Shown here: positions 22,652 through 33,504 of the stretch, one piece after another
How positions within the stretch are numbered: position 1 is the stretch's first letter
Layout of the letters: each line of letters begins with the position of its first letter
Assembly (NCBI GenBank): GCA_036346225.1
Contig: JARFIW010000588.1
Coordinates: 5,275,501-5,339,500 of the forward strand
Direction of reading: 5' to 3'
Length of the DNA: 64,000 nt
From: Platerodrilus igneus
Taxonomy: Eukaryota; Arthropoda; Insecta; Coleoptera; Lycidae
Program-made: the position numbers and the translations under genes
Notes under the pieces: model-generated
Database searches by the model: none
What the model saw: only the letters and a program-made list of their open reading frames with translations
What the model was told of the DNA's origin: nothing

Positions 22652-23072
22652 TTAGCTTTCTATAGTCTATTACTATTCTATATTTTCTCTTTGCTGATGC
22701 GTCTAACTTCTTGGGTACTATTAATACGGGGCTGCTCCATGGTGAGTTGGAGTGTTGTATAATATCTTGGTCTAGTAAGTCCGCTACTTGTCTATCGACT
22801 TCTTCTTGGCTTGCCTGAGGTAATCTATAAGCTTTTGTAAATATTGGTTTGTTATCCATTAGTTCGATATTATGTTTGACTGTATTTGTAAATATTGGGG
22901 GTATTCCTTCACAATAGAATATGTCGCGATATTCAAAACATAAATTTTTAATTGCTCTTTGCTCTTCTTGGTTGATGTCGGTATTAAAACCAATGTTACT
23001 TAAATTTTCTCTTAACATTTCGTCGTTTTCTACGGAGTTGTAATTGTCGTATAAATTTTCATCTATCTCCAT
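22638..23072 (-). pseudogene. Errantivirus reverse transcriptase, N-terminal stub
   Basis: The frame has KHNIELMDNKPIFTKAYRLP, VDRQVADLLDQDIIQHSNSP and WSSPVLIVPKK, then RIVIDYRKLNEK. Directly after this comes the integrase. The palm with the catalytic Y-x-D-D box, the thumb and RNase H are missing. The join lies in a short run of A shared by both sides (GAAAAACGG, 22639-22647), so deletion by template switching or slippage is likely. Confidence 0.85.
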
Positions 23073-23301
23073 TTCGTTAAAATTTTATTCTTCTACATTA
23101 ATTGGGTTGGTTAATGATAGTTCTACGAGGTAGTTATTTGAATTTAAAATCGTCGTAGTGGCATAATTATCTTTTATTTGTATTAATGCGGTTGGGGTCT
23201 CTACTGCTTGTTGAAATGTTATATGATTTATTATTCCTAATTTGTTATTTGAATTTACTGAAACATTTTTTCTCTGTTCGGGGTTCTATTGTGTATTTTT
23301 G

Positions 23302-23769
23302 CTAGACTTTGGTATTTTGAAATTTAATGGGGATTTGTTCGTATTTTGTTTTTAATAAACGGTTCTTTATGTCAATATTGGCTCTTAATTTTCTTAGAAG
23401 GTCCATTCCTATTAGTCCGTCATATGTGTCATTGAATTCAAAAATACAAAATTTATGCTTCATTTTAACATTGGATGTTTTCGGTAAGGGTATATTAACT
23501 ACGAATTGGTGTAGGGTTGTTTGATGGGCTGTTTTAATTTTAAATGGTTCTCTTTCTACATAATGTTTCTTTACGGTTCGAGGGCTAATAAGTGTTTTTG
23601 AGGATCTGGTATCGATTAATAGTTTAAATTCGGTATAGGGTATTTCTATATAGGGTAGTACTAGGTGATTTATGTTATTTAAATTTATTAAGTTTGGTCG
23701 TTTATGAATCGGTCTATCTGAAAATTTGAGCACGCGTTTTCTTTGTCGTCCTCGTCGTAAGTCTCGCAT
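23302..23769 (-). pseudogene. Errantivirus protease
   Basis: The frame has LPYIEIPYTEFKLLIDTRSS and KTLISPRTVKKHY, and further on NDTYDGLIGMDLLRKL. It is a retroviral-type aspartic protease. The active-site triplet, normally D-T-G, reads D-T-R, so the enzyme is probably inactive. The frame starts inside the end of gag in the -1 frame with an overlap of 82 bases, as expected for -1 ribosomal frameshifting in this group. Confidence 0.8.
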
Positions 23770-24865
23770 GTTTCTTCGCGTTCATAATTGTTCGCATGGT
23801 TTGGCGCATTGTTCGTACTTGGGTGAATGTACTTATTCTGGTCATTATCAAATTCCTCTACTTCTTCGTGAAATAATTCTTCCGATGTAAGGTTTTGTTT
23901 TTGATGAGGATTTGGTCGGATGTGTGTTGTTTTTGTATTTTGTGTGGTGTTACCAGATGCGGTATCCATAGGTGTGGGTTTATAATAACTGTTAGGGTTG
24001 TTATTATTATTTGTCATTGGCGAATTTCTAATAGGGTTCGCGTTGAATGCTGGTCTTTGTTGGTTTACGTTTTGGTTGAATCTTGGTATGAATGCTGGTT
24101 TCATAAAATTTGTGTTAAACGTTGGTTTTAGAAATTGTTTATATTGATTATTAAAATTCGCGTTATTAAAATTTGAGTTATTACTTCGCGGTTAGTTTGC
24201 TTGTGCATTGAATGGAATGGATTTTTGTTGGGGAATTGTTTGTCTCGCGGCTTGTATAGTTTTTATTGGTGAATAACTTTTATTCGCGTTGTGGTTGTAT
24301 AATCTGTTTCAGTAGTACATTACATTTTCTTTTTCTATTATCATATTCATGGCTTCCTCTAAGTTTTGGGGACGCTGGAATCTGATTTTGTCTGATAGTT
24401 GTTCTGGTAGTGCATTTAAGTATGTGTCTAGTGCCATTTCGTCATACATCTTTGTTTTTAAAAGTCTGATATTTTGGTCGGGTTCTCCAATTTTTAGTTT
24501 CGTTAAGATTAAGCTTCTTACATCTTGGCATTTCATTCCGAATCGGTACGGGAATTGGTTATTTTCCATTCTTAGGTTTATTAAGTCGCGTACTAGGCAT
24601 TTTAGATTACGTTGATTGCCAAAATATGATATCAATATGCGTTTAAAATCTCCCCATTGTTCTAGTCATCTCGGCTGGCTATTGGTGTTAGTGCCCGTCT
24701 GGTTAGTTTACTAATGATTAGGCATAAAAGTAATACGTTTCTATCGTTGTCTCCGGGTTTGTAGAAGGTTTTTAAAAATATTTCGCAGGCTGTTATACAA
24801 TTCGATAATAGAGCTTGATCTCCATTAAAGATCGATATTGTCTCGAGGTAAATTTTCATATCCAA
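23688..24865 (-). pseudogene. gag: Errantivirus gag
   Basis: Three minus-strand pieces follow each other. 24662-24865 has ISIFNGDQALLSNCITACE. 24309-24635 has VRDLINLRMENNQFPYRFG and LDTYLNALPEQLSDKIRFQR and ends in the MIIEKEN segment. 23688-24104 is Asn-, Pro- and Gln-rich and ends in an acidic stretch. This is the usual layout of errantivirus gag, which lacks clear zinc knuckles. Stops and frame changes separate the pieces. Confidence 0.8.
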
Positions 24866-26758
24866 ACTCTTATGGCTGAAAGTTGTTCTAATAATTAATA
24901 TTTAGTTTTAATTTCAATTAATTTCAAAGTTTTGCAAAAATGAGGATTTATTTTGCGGTTAGTATTGTTGTTCCTTATTTGAGTTTCTTAATTTTTAGTT
25001 TAGACTGCGTGGGGTTATTTGTTATTTTTAGCTTGAAACGTTTTAGATTATTTAAAGAATTGAGTTGCTTGTCTTTGTACTTAGTTATACGGTGCTGTAA
25101 TTAATTTACGAGATTTATGCTCGGTAATGTCTGGTTGCTTGCTGTAGCCTTGATTACGTTTATTTTTACTTCGCTGAAGTTAATTTTATTGTAGGTTTAA
25201 TTTCTAAAAGTTTCGATGTGATTGAGTAATTTCTCGTGGTAATTTATTTTAATTTTGTTAGCACCAGTTAAGACTATGTCTTCGTTTATTTCTGCTGATT
25301 TAATTGTCTGTTACACTTATCTCTTCCCGTGGGTGTTTATAATTTATAGTCTGCTTTTTTTGTAATTATATTGTCTGGTTAGCTTGAGTCTTAAATATAA
25401 GTTGTGATTTTCCGTCAATTGCTTTGTTCAATGTTGCCTGTTATAATTAATACAATGTTACTTTGTTTCGTCACCTTAGGTGTTAAATATAAAGTTTGCA
25501 GGATTTCAGTTTACCGTTTTGTTACAGTAAAGCCTTTGTATTTTAATTACAAAGTTTTTATGTCTACCTGAAGGTATAATCAGTCTCGTGATAGTTTAAT
25601 TGCGTAAATGCTTTTGTATAATTTAATATGCAATTTGTTAATACTTTTCTGAAAGATGATGTTATCGGTTGGTATAAGAATAAATTTTGCGTCTATACTT
25701 CGTTAATTACTAAAGTGTTTTAATTATAAAATGTCACGTTTGATTGTCTTCGTTTTACAGTTGCAATATGCGTTTTCAGTAACCTGAATATTTATAAAGT
25801 TTTTAAATTTATATTTAGATATCGCGGTGCTTTTTTGGGTAACTTTTATAAAGTTTATGAAGAACGTTTTCTTGAATTGTTTTATAATTAGATGTATTCG
25901 TATTGAGGTAGCTTTGTATTCGTTGTGTTGAAGGTTGAGTTTTTAAATCATTCACTTTCAATGATGAGACTTGCGTTTGGATTTGCGCTTTGTTTTAATT
26001 AGTAATAATGATTTAATGGTTCAAGTTAATAATAGATTGCGTTTTGTTAATTCTATTAACAATTGTAAGGTGTTTCTATAATTTATAGGAATGCGGTAAA
26101 GGTTGCGTTTGAATAATTCGTTTTTTTATTTAGTTGCGTTATATACAAAGATTTCGGTATTAAATTGTAAATGAATTACGTTCTATTTTTGGTATTTTTC
26201 GTGCGTTGGTTAATTTTCGTATTGATATTTTGAATTCATTTTTTGTTTTATTTCTATAATTCTTGCGCCAGTTAATTTCGTAATAATTTGTCTCATTTGC
26301 GCATGTAATGCGTCTTTATAGTTCTTTTGTTTTAAAAGTCTCTTAAAAATTCAATTTTCTCAAAAATTAACTTGAAAATAATTCTCTTAGTACATAGGTC
26401 AATTATTTTCATTAAATGGCATAAAATAATAATAGTAATAATAGTCAAAATTTGTACATACATAAATAATAAAAATTCTCTAATACTAGCAATATCAAAT
26501 ATTTGTAAAAAAAATCAATTGGTTTAAGGAAATGAACTTACACTAATTGTTTCATTGGTTTCATGGATTCTGTCGATTTTTGTACGTCCTCCACGTCTGT
26601 TTTTGATTCGATCTATTCTTGTATCTCCTCCAAGTTTTTGTTTCTGCTGGATTCGATCGATTTTGTATCTTCTCCAACTTCTGTTTGGGTTCTGCCAAAT
26701 TTGAAATTGAAATTCCAGACCACCAGTTCTTCGAATTTGGGTTTCCTAGTAACCTTTT
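24866..26758 (-). other. Errantivirus leader
   Basis: About 1.9 kb without coding potential lies between the primer site and gag. It is A-rich on the minus strand. Short open frames on both strands near 26560-26810 contain a local duplication (the two KNRSN-type segments) and are not convincing. Confidence 0.6.
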
Positions 26759-26759
26759 G

Positions 26760-26779
26760 ACATCCATATTGCTGCGCCA
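26760..26779 (-). other. Errantivirus primer-binding site
   Basis: On the minus strand TGGCGCAGCAATATGGATG follows the LTR, its first T being the last LTR base. The TGGCGCAG start resembles the site used by 17.6/297-type elements. Confidence 0.6.
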
Positions 26780-27305
26780 GTTAAGGTTCGGGCCTTGGGA
26801 GCTGCCTTTTTAAAAACCAGTTTCAAAGCTTCTTAACAAATTTATTAATTAATACAGAATTAACTTATGGAATTTTGGGAAGTTAATTCTAGTTAATTCT
26901 ACTATGGTGAGTAGCCTAAGCCACTGAAATGTTAAAGCTGAATACTTTGACTGACTGCCAGGTCCTTAAGCTCCCGGCCTTTCTATAATGTTCCTACCCC
27001 CTCACATGGCTGTGGGAACTTACAGATCTTATGTCTGTTTATTCTTAATACTATTCATAAATACAATGTTGTAATCTTAATTTCTAAGTAATCACGGTAT
27101 CTTGACCGTCTGTGACCTGACATCTGCAGTGTCACTATCGTCTCGGATACAAAGTATTGCATCCGTTCTCATGAACTGTTAATAAACTTTATAAATTGTC
27201 CTTGTTTTACAATGTTGCACTTTACTTAGCCTATTCTTAACACTTTCTAATAATTTCCTAATTATACTATTTTATAATACATATATTAATTGGGGATACA
27301 TAACT
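26779..27305 (-). repeat. Errantivirus 5' LTR
   Basis: The 527-bp LTR matches 19488-20041 and is flanked on its right by the CGCA duplication. Confidence 0.9.
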
Positions 27306-28226
27306 CGCATTAAAAATTAAAAGTTGTTCAGGAAACCCTTCTGAAGTTATTCTTTTTATCACGTAGGCTAAAGTAATCCTTCTTAACAACAATTTACTAA
27401 AATTTGTTTTGAATACCTGAGGATATTCTCCTTACCAAGTAGGCTGGTGATCTCTACAAAACAAAGTAAACTCACTTTGTTGGTGATCTCTACAAAACAA
27501 AGTAAATTTACTTTATTTTGTAGAGATCACTAGCATACTTGGTAAGGAGAATATCCTCAAGTGTTCAAAACAAATTTAATAAATTGTTTGTTGGGATGGA
27601 TCACTTTAGCCTGCGTGGTAAGGAAAATATCCTCAGAAAGGTTTCCTGAACAACTTTTAATTTTAAATGCGTTTTATTTTTTAGTTTACTACTGATGATG
27701 ATCACTTAGTGGTCGAAATACGTATTTAATTTTTAAAGAAAACATTTTTTGTGGTAAAGGGAAATTAATTTTTTTAATTTGTATCGTGCCACAGTGTTTT
27801 AATTTATTGTTATATATCTTAGATGTGTAAGTTTGTATTTATTAAATCAAGTTTGTTCAAAAATTGCTTCCTGTATTGCCCTGACGATGCTGTAAACTAT
27901 TTACAATAGCCTAGTAAAGTCAATTTTTGTAATCTATAGCAACAAAAGCAACCTCTTTTCAGGACAAACAAACGAACAATAGAAATTTTATACATGTAAA
28001 GTAACAATCATCAATTAATTATAGCACCTTAGTGTATTTTATTAATAATATTTTTAAATTCTAAGTTACAAACATAAAATAAAGGTTACGTTTGAATCTA
28101 AAGCTTTTTCTGTAGAACTATTTCCAAGCCTCGCTCAAGTTAAAACCATATCATAAGCAGTAACTTTACGGTACTTTTTAAAATTTGCTTTGAGAATATC
28201 ACATTTCTAATAATAATATATTATTG

Positions 28227-29012
28227 CAGTTTGCTTTTCTGGTACTTGCCATGGTAGCAACCATTTCGCTATCTACGCCTATACCTGGAGGAATTGGTTT
28301 TGGACATATACACGAGAACCACATTCCACCGCATCATGAACCACCACATCATGAACCACCACATCATGAACCGCCACATCATGAACCACCACATCATGAA
28401 CCGCCACATCATGAACCACCACATCATGAACCGCCACATCATGAACCACCACATCATGAACCGCCACATCATGAACCACCACATCATGAACCACCACATC
28501 ATGAACCACCACATTATGAACCTCCTCATCATGAACCACCACATCATGAACCACCACATCACGAACCACCACATCATGAACCATCACATCATGAACCTCC
28601 TCATCATGAACCACCACATCATGAACCACCACATCATGAACCACCACATCATGAACCACCACATCATGAACCACCACATCATGAACCGCCACATCATGAA
28701 CCACCACATCATGAACCACCACATCATGAACCACCACATTATGAACCTCCTCATCATGAACCACCACATCATGAACCACCACATCACGAACCACCACATC
28801 ATGAACCATCACATCATGAACCTCCTCATCATGAACCACCACATCATGAACCACCACATCATGAACCACCACATCATGAACTACCACATCATGAACCACC
28901 ACATCATCACCCACCACCACATCACGAACCTCCTCATCATCATTTTCCTCCACACCACGAATCACATTGGCCACATCATAAACCACACCATGAACCCAAG
29001 CATCATTACTGA
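28227..29012 (+). CDS. Histidine- and proline-rich secreted repeat protein, main exon
   Basis: The exon starts after the acceptor TTATTGCAG. The frame upstream offers no ATG, only a TTG, so a separate first exon is needed; a candidate is at 17944. The exon encodes FAFLVLAMVATISLSTPIPG, a signal peptide core, then GFGHIHENHI. Thirty-eight consecutive units of the type PPHHE follow (28326-28895, 15 bases each), and then a looser His- and Pro-rich tail that ends in EPKHHY. Variants are Y for H, S for P and L for P. The protein should be secreted. Runs of His suggest binding of zinc or copper, or a role in cuticle, but no function is shown. The signal part resembles the two proline-rich genes at 41 and 52 kb. 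Confidence 0.75.
   Translation, partial: QFAFLVLAMVATISLSTPIPGGIGFGHIHENHIPPHHEPPHHEPPHHEPPHHEPPHHEPPHHEPPHHEPPHHEPPHHEPPHHEPPHHEPPHHEPPHYEPPHHEPPHHEPPHHEPPHHEPSHHEPPHHEPPHHEPPHHEPPHHEPPHHEPPHHEPPHHEPPHHEPPHHEPPHYEPPHHEPPHHEPPHHEPPHHEPSHHEPPHHEPPHHEPPHHEPPHHELPHHEPPHHHPPPHHEPPHHHFPPHHESHWPHHKPHHEPKHHY
28326..28895 (+). repeat. 38-unit 15-bp coding minisatellite with a 225-bp higher-order repeat
   Basis: The unit is CCACCACATCATGAA. Variant units recur at exactly 225 bases: CACATT ends at 28515 and at 28740, and CCATC starts at 28581 and at 28806. So a block of 15 units was duplicated. Because the unit lacks stops in most frames, long shadow ORFs cover both strands here. Confidence 0.9.
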
Positions 29013-29215
29013 ATCTAGTTGATAGAAGTACATAACATCACAAATAATTACGATGTAATTTATCACTAGCAAATTGAAGTATCTTAATATTAAATAAGTT
29101 TTAGTCATTGCCCATGGTGAACATATTAATAATACAAAATTATGAAACTACTGTTTGCAGTATTATAGATTCCACAAAATTTTGTAATCAAAGTGTATGT
29201 TCTTGTTAAAAATGT

Positions 29216-29221
29216 ATTAAA
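29216..29221 (+). terminator. Candidate polyadenylation signal of the histidine-rich gene
   Basis: ATTAAA lies about 205 bases after the stop and is followed by the GT-rich GGTTTGAGTGTTTTA. No AATAAA was noticed closer to the stop. Confidence 0.35.
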
Positions 29222-30303
29222 AGTTTTACACAAGGTTTGAGTGTTTTATTTCTAGCAACACGAAGCAGTTTCTATTCAACAAGAATACACATATAATTAC
29301 CGTTAGAAAAAAAGTAAAGTTGAATATCCTATTTCGGTATTTGAAACACCCAAAAAAAAGTACGAACCACTTGAATAAATATTTAATATGTTAATCTCAA
29401 AAAATACATTGATGTTATCATATATATTATTTTTAGTATTTACTATGGTTCACCGTAACAACAATACAACGAATGCCGGTAAGTAACAGTCAAAGATTGG
29501 GGTGGGAAGTACAAGAAAATTTATGAAATAACGTTTCGTGATGCTGAAATAAAAAATTATTAAGTACACGCATAAGAAAATGATAACAATCAATGACGGA
29601 GCTTTAGTCTGCCAAAAAATGTATAATAAGTAGAAATATTCGTTTTATTTAGAAAGTAAAGTAAGTACAGAACATAGATATATAAAAGGAGATCATCCGA
29701 TACATAGAGAAGAATGAGAACCAAACTACGCGCAAAACAGTAGGACATGGAGGTGCTGCTGTATCGTCGAAATATTTTTAGCCCTCGTAGGTCTCTGCTT
29801 GTGAATGAAAAAGTAGGAATAACCTAACCTCTATCTTACTTGTCTTGTTTGGGATGGCTTCACCATCTGGAAGCTATATGGTGTCATAGTGTTATTGTTT
29901 ATTAGAAAGTTCAAAAAAATTGATGTTACAGATATTCCATTCTATAAGTCAGTGTCTACAATTCTAATTACGGTTTTAGAAGTGTTCTCCTTTTTACAGT
30001 GATTAGATTCCTTTGTTCAGTACCATTATTATTGACAAATTATTAAATTATAAGGATTGACTTAGCAGGTAGCTTATTTTTTAAAGTCCATAGATAGAGT
30101 TGCACACCTTGTGTGACTTTATATTTTTTCCCTATTCCTACACATGTAAATGGCATTAGCAACAGGCACTATTCTTACATACCTCTATTTATTATATATA
30201 AAATAATTCAAAAGATTAACAATAACTTTATATTGTGTGGCAATACATAAAATAGTATAAAAGTAATTTCAACAACTTATTTTTAATAAACATTAAACTT
30301 TAT

Positions 30304-30305
<2 letters not shown>
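29222..30305. other. Intergenic DNA without a recognised gene
   Basis: The stretch is AT-rich. An isolated ATG followed by a good donor (29451-29483) is discussed in the findings. I see no other structure. Confidence 0.4.
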
Positions 30306-30348
<43 letters not shown>

Positions 30349-30349
30349 A

Positions 30350-32417
30350 TGCTGTGATAAGGGGTTGTTTAAGGGTGTATTGAATAGCAAGGGTCGTGCA
30401 GAAACCATAAATTACGATAGGAAGCAGAAAACTGCATTTATTTAGTAGAAAATTTAATAATTCTTATATTATATAAATAGTAAGCATTTAACACCCTGTA
30501 TATAGAGCATAATTAGTTTTAGGCGACGCAAATAAACACATCTTACAACAATAGGACGCATATTTAGCATAGAAATAGGTAATTCATACATTAGGTAAAT
30601 AACAAATATTTAACACTCGGTATTTAAAGCTTTAATAATTTTAAACAATGCAAGTAACAATATTTTTCAGTAAAAGCACGCGTATTTAGAGGTAAGGATA
30701 ATACATGTAATTAAACACGCATTGAAAAGGGTTCTAATTAGTTATAATATAATACGAAGATAAGAGATAAAATTTAAAGAAGTCTTGTGTAAGTGCGTAG
30801 AAACAATAAACATTTTTGATAAGGAAATGCAGTTCAAAGATGCGTAAATAAATAAACATACACGAAAATCAAAATTGAAATTACATCAGGTATTTTTGTA
30901 TAATATGGAAAACGCGATATCTAAACAAAGCAACGTATGGTTCAAATAACGAGGCATCTGTAGCAAACAACCATTACATAGGAAACGAATATATTACATC
31001 AGAAAACCACTTCAAGTGCAGGAAATGCAAAGACCTTATTGGTTAAGATAAGCGACAGACTTGATGGACACCCAACCCACATACAAGTTGGTTGAGCCTA
31101 TATTAACAGCGAGAATGCTAAGAGAGCTCAGTTTCAACTCAAGAAGGCCAAGCTGCAATACTCTGAACCTAAAAGTCACGCGTAATTTAATATTTAATAA
31201 TATAATAGTAAAAATAGATAGTGACAAGTGCTACAAATATGAGGATTTCTTTTGCCGATTAACGTGAGTAGAATTTGGGGTAATTTATTTAAACTAATAA
31301 TATAATAATAGGGCTCCGAGTGGATAGATATAAGAATCCGAGAGTATGGACAATCCTAGTTGGTCAATAATAATTCAAATGTGTTGGTGGAGAATAGTTT
31401 CAGATTTTGGTTGATACAATGATTCAAATGTGTGTATAATTCTAATCCTAATTGGAAGATAATAATTCTAAATTGATGTTGGTTGATAATGGATCATATA
31501 ATAATTTAAATCAAAATATGTCTCCAATTGAAAGTCGAAATTAAAAGTCGATATTAAAAGCCAAAATTAAAGTCCAGATTGAAAACCCTGTTTTATTGAT
31601 ATTATAAATGGATTTTAATTAAGTCGTTTTACTTACGTCTATTTATGGATCGGCTTATTTTTGTTGTATAAATCTCGCACTTTTTAATTCTGATTTACTT
31701 TGATTTTTGCTTCACTGGTTACGTAAGTTTTTAACACTTTTGAATATAGTCGTTGCCCAGTTTGAATATAGACTAACTGCCGCTCCGTCACTATCGTATA
31801 TATAAGGCCTACCTCCACCTGATTTCATTGGCTTATTTACATTCTGGGACGATACTTCTGCTTATCTCACATACCTTGGGATTTTTATTAATTATTTAGT
31901 TTAAATCTTTCAATGCATGCCTTGACTGTCACATACGCCTCCCGCATATCGTGGTATTATTTGAGAAATTCCAACTTTTGCCTTTTATTAACTCACGTAT
32001 TTTGATGTTTGTTAAATTTTATCGTCTAAATTGAATCGCCTGGTGCTTGTTTATTTCTACAAAATATTGGATTTTTGAATAAATGTGATTTCCTCCAGTC
32101 ACGTAACGATTTTCTAATAATGAATTATTTAGAATGCGTGTACGATGATATTTTTAACGCAATTGTTACATCTTTGTAATGCCAATTTATCTAGGTCTCC
32201 CGATGATTTAATTTTGATGCAATTTGTTGAGTTTTAAAATCTTATCTTTACCTGTAAACTACTCTTAGACCTCTTTATGTTCTCATGCATTTAATCCCGT
32301 GTATTTTATATACAGTGTGCTCTCAATTAACAATATGTAGGATAACCGATTTACTCTTATAATTTCTGAAATTGTGTGCCTTGCAAGTTGTTTTTATTTA
32401 TTCTACTATTATCATAG

Positions 32418-32419
<2 letters not shown>
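30350..32419. mobile_element. 2.07-kb TG...CA segment set between AT microsatellites, possible solo LTR
   Basis: The segment starts TGCTGTGATAA and ends TTATCATAGCA. The ends pair as an 11-base inverted repeat with one mismatch. An AT run abuts each side (30306-30349 and 32420-32453). A TATATAAGG box lies at 31797. There is no convincing ORF. The left part has two diverged copies of a segment of about 150 bases (ATTTAACAC[CT][CG][GT]GTAT near 30486 and 30608). A solo LTR that inserted into an AT repeat is the simplest reading. Confidence 0.5.
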
Positions 32420-32456
<37 letters not shown>

Positions 32457-32544
32457 AAAGAAAAGTAGGTTAATGAGTCTTAAATTAAACAAAGTAAAAA
32501 GGAATTATTGGCAAGTGACTCAAATTCAGCCACGAGGGCTATGA

Positions 32545-33110
32545 TACTAGGGTTATTTCATCATCATTTTGTTTTCCACCTTACTTAAGGTCGGTTTGAC
32601 GCAGCTCTAACTTCTTTTCTATTCTGTGCTAATCTAAAAAGTTCTTCATACCCTTCACAACCTAAATTTCTAATAATTTAACTAATATAGCTTGGTCTAG
32701 GTCTTTCTATACTCTTCTATCCTGTTCCTATATACCTGGTTCTACATAGATATTAGCAACCTGATGGTTGTTATTTGTTAAAAACTTCAACATGTTTACA
32801 TGATTTCCATTTATAAGGAAAAGAAATATTACCTTGTTATCCTCTCCAAAAAAGGAAAACTGTTAAACTATATGGTATGGTAAGGCTTAAGCAGCGAATC
32901 GCTGCCAACATGCCAGACCGCTAACTAATTGTGAGTTATATCATGGTGACATTTAGTTAACTGATTTTTATTTATTTTTTTCTTTGTTTGTTTTGTTTCC
33001 GAACTTACTTAAGGTCGTTTTGATGCAGCACTAAAATTTTTTCTATTCTGAGCTAGTCTAAAAAGACTACATACCCTTCACAACCTAAATCTCTAAAGGC
33101 ATTATCCTCA
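32545..33110 (-). repeat. Two tandem 3' ends of another LINE-like element
   Basis: A CATCATCATTT tail precedes CTTACTTAAGGTCGGTTTGACGC at about 32580. A related block, CTTACTTAAGGTCGTTTTGATGC, follows near 33005. Both continue with TCTATTCTG[TA]GCTA and TACCCTTCACAACCTAAAT. On the minus strand this looks like the tail of a non-LTR element unlike LINE A, also present twice in tandem. Confidence 0.45.
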
Positions 33111-33440
33111 ATAAACTATATAATTAAAGAAGCAGTCCCTTTTTTTAAAGGACATAGCAACGTACATTTTGTTAACCAGTCTCCTACCACTAACAAATGC
33201 TTGTGATCACATTTCGACCCATATCTACTGAAAAAATTTGCCACGAGAATTGAGCTTGTTTTTCTTCTCCCCTACGACCAATCCGTAGTGACTCTTTATT
33301 AGGAGCACACACTGGGCAAAGTCGTATGTAATGCTTGACATCCCAGGCCATTTTTGGGCCAATAATGTATTTCTTGCATACTGGTTAATGTTTTAAAAAA
33401 TCCTAAATGGATCACACGTACTAGGGCCATTGCAGGACTC
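33110..33440 (-). pseudogene. Gypsy-type integrase fragment
   Basis: The minus strand gives EIHYWPKMAWDVKHYIRLC (a frame change splits the start), then PVCAPNKESLRIGRRGEEK and FSWQIFSVDMGRNV. This is the H2C2 zinc-binding part and the first Asp of a retroelement integrase. Stops on both sides show that it is a relic. It is not closely like the errantivirus integrase at 22 kb. Confidence 0.6.
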
Positions 33441-33504
33441 AATCACTAATTGTACTAGTGAATCTGGTAATACAATCTTAAACTACATTGCGCTAGATCT
33501 AATA

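Larger units (their letters stand above)
19488..27305 (-). mobile_element. Gypsy-type errantivirus (endogenous retrovirus of insects), defective
   Basis: The element reads on the minus strand. Its LTRs run from AGTTA to TAACT, and the 4-bp duplication CGCA flanks it (19484-19487 and 27306-27309). In transcription order come LTR, primer site, a leader of about 1.9 kb, gag, protease, a cut-down reverse transcriptase, integrase, env, polypurine tract and LTR. The presence of env and the AGTTA ends fit errantiviruses. Most of the reverse transcriptase and RNase H is deleted, several frames are broken, and the LTRs differ at many positions. It is an old, dead copy. Confidence 0.92.
19365..27820. 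mobile_element. Foldback element interrupted by the errantivirus
   Basis: The left piece (about 19365-19487) is the reverse complement of the right end (about 27672-27818). Both carry TTTCGACCACT[AT][AT]GTG and CAGTAGTAAAC. The inner part 27306-27670 is itself a palindrome: GTTGTTCAGGAAACC near 27322 pairs with GGTTTCCTGAACAAC near 27640, and GAGGATATTCTCCTTACCAA at 27419 pairs with TTGGTAAGGAGAATATCCTC at 27539. Without the virus it is about 630 bp and has no coding capacity. Its outer ends are approximate. Confidence 0.7.

Noticed and set aside
28326..28895. CRISPR-like regular repeat
   Set aside because: The unit is a 15-base coding repeat with no spacers, in an insect genome.
28269..29022. 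Long open frames on the minus strand and in other plus frames across the pentapeptide repeat
   Set aside because: They arise because a 15-base unit without stops stays open in several frames. They have no signal peptide or independent support.
31036..31267. Short ORFs on both strands
   Set aside because: They overlap each other within the non-coding 2.07-kb segment and lack motifs.
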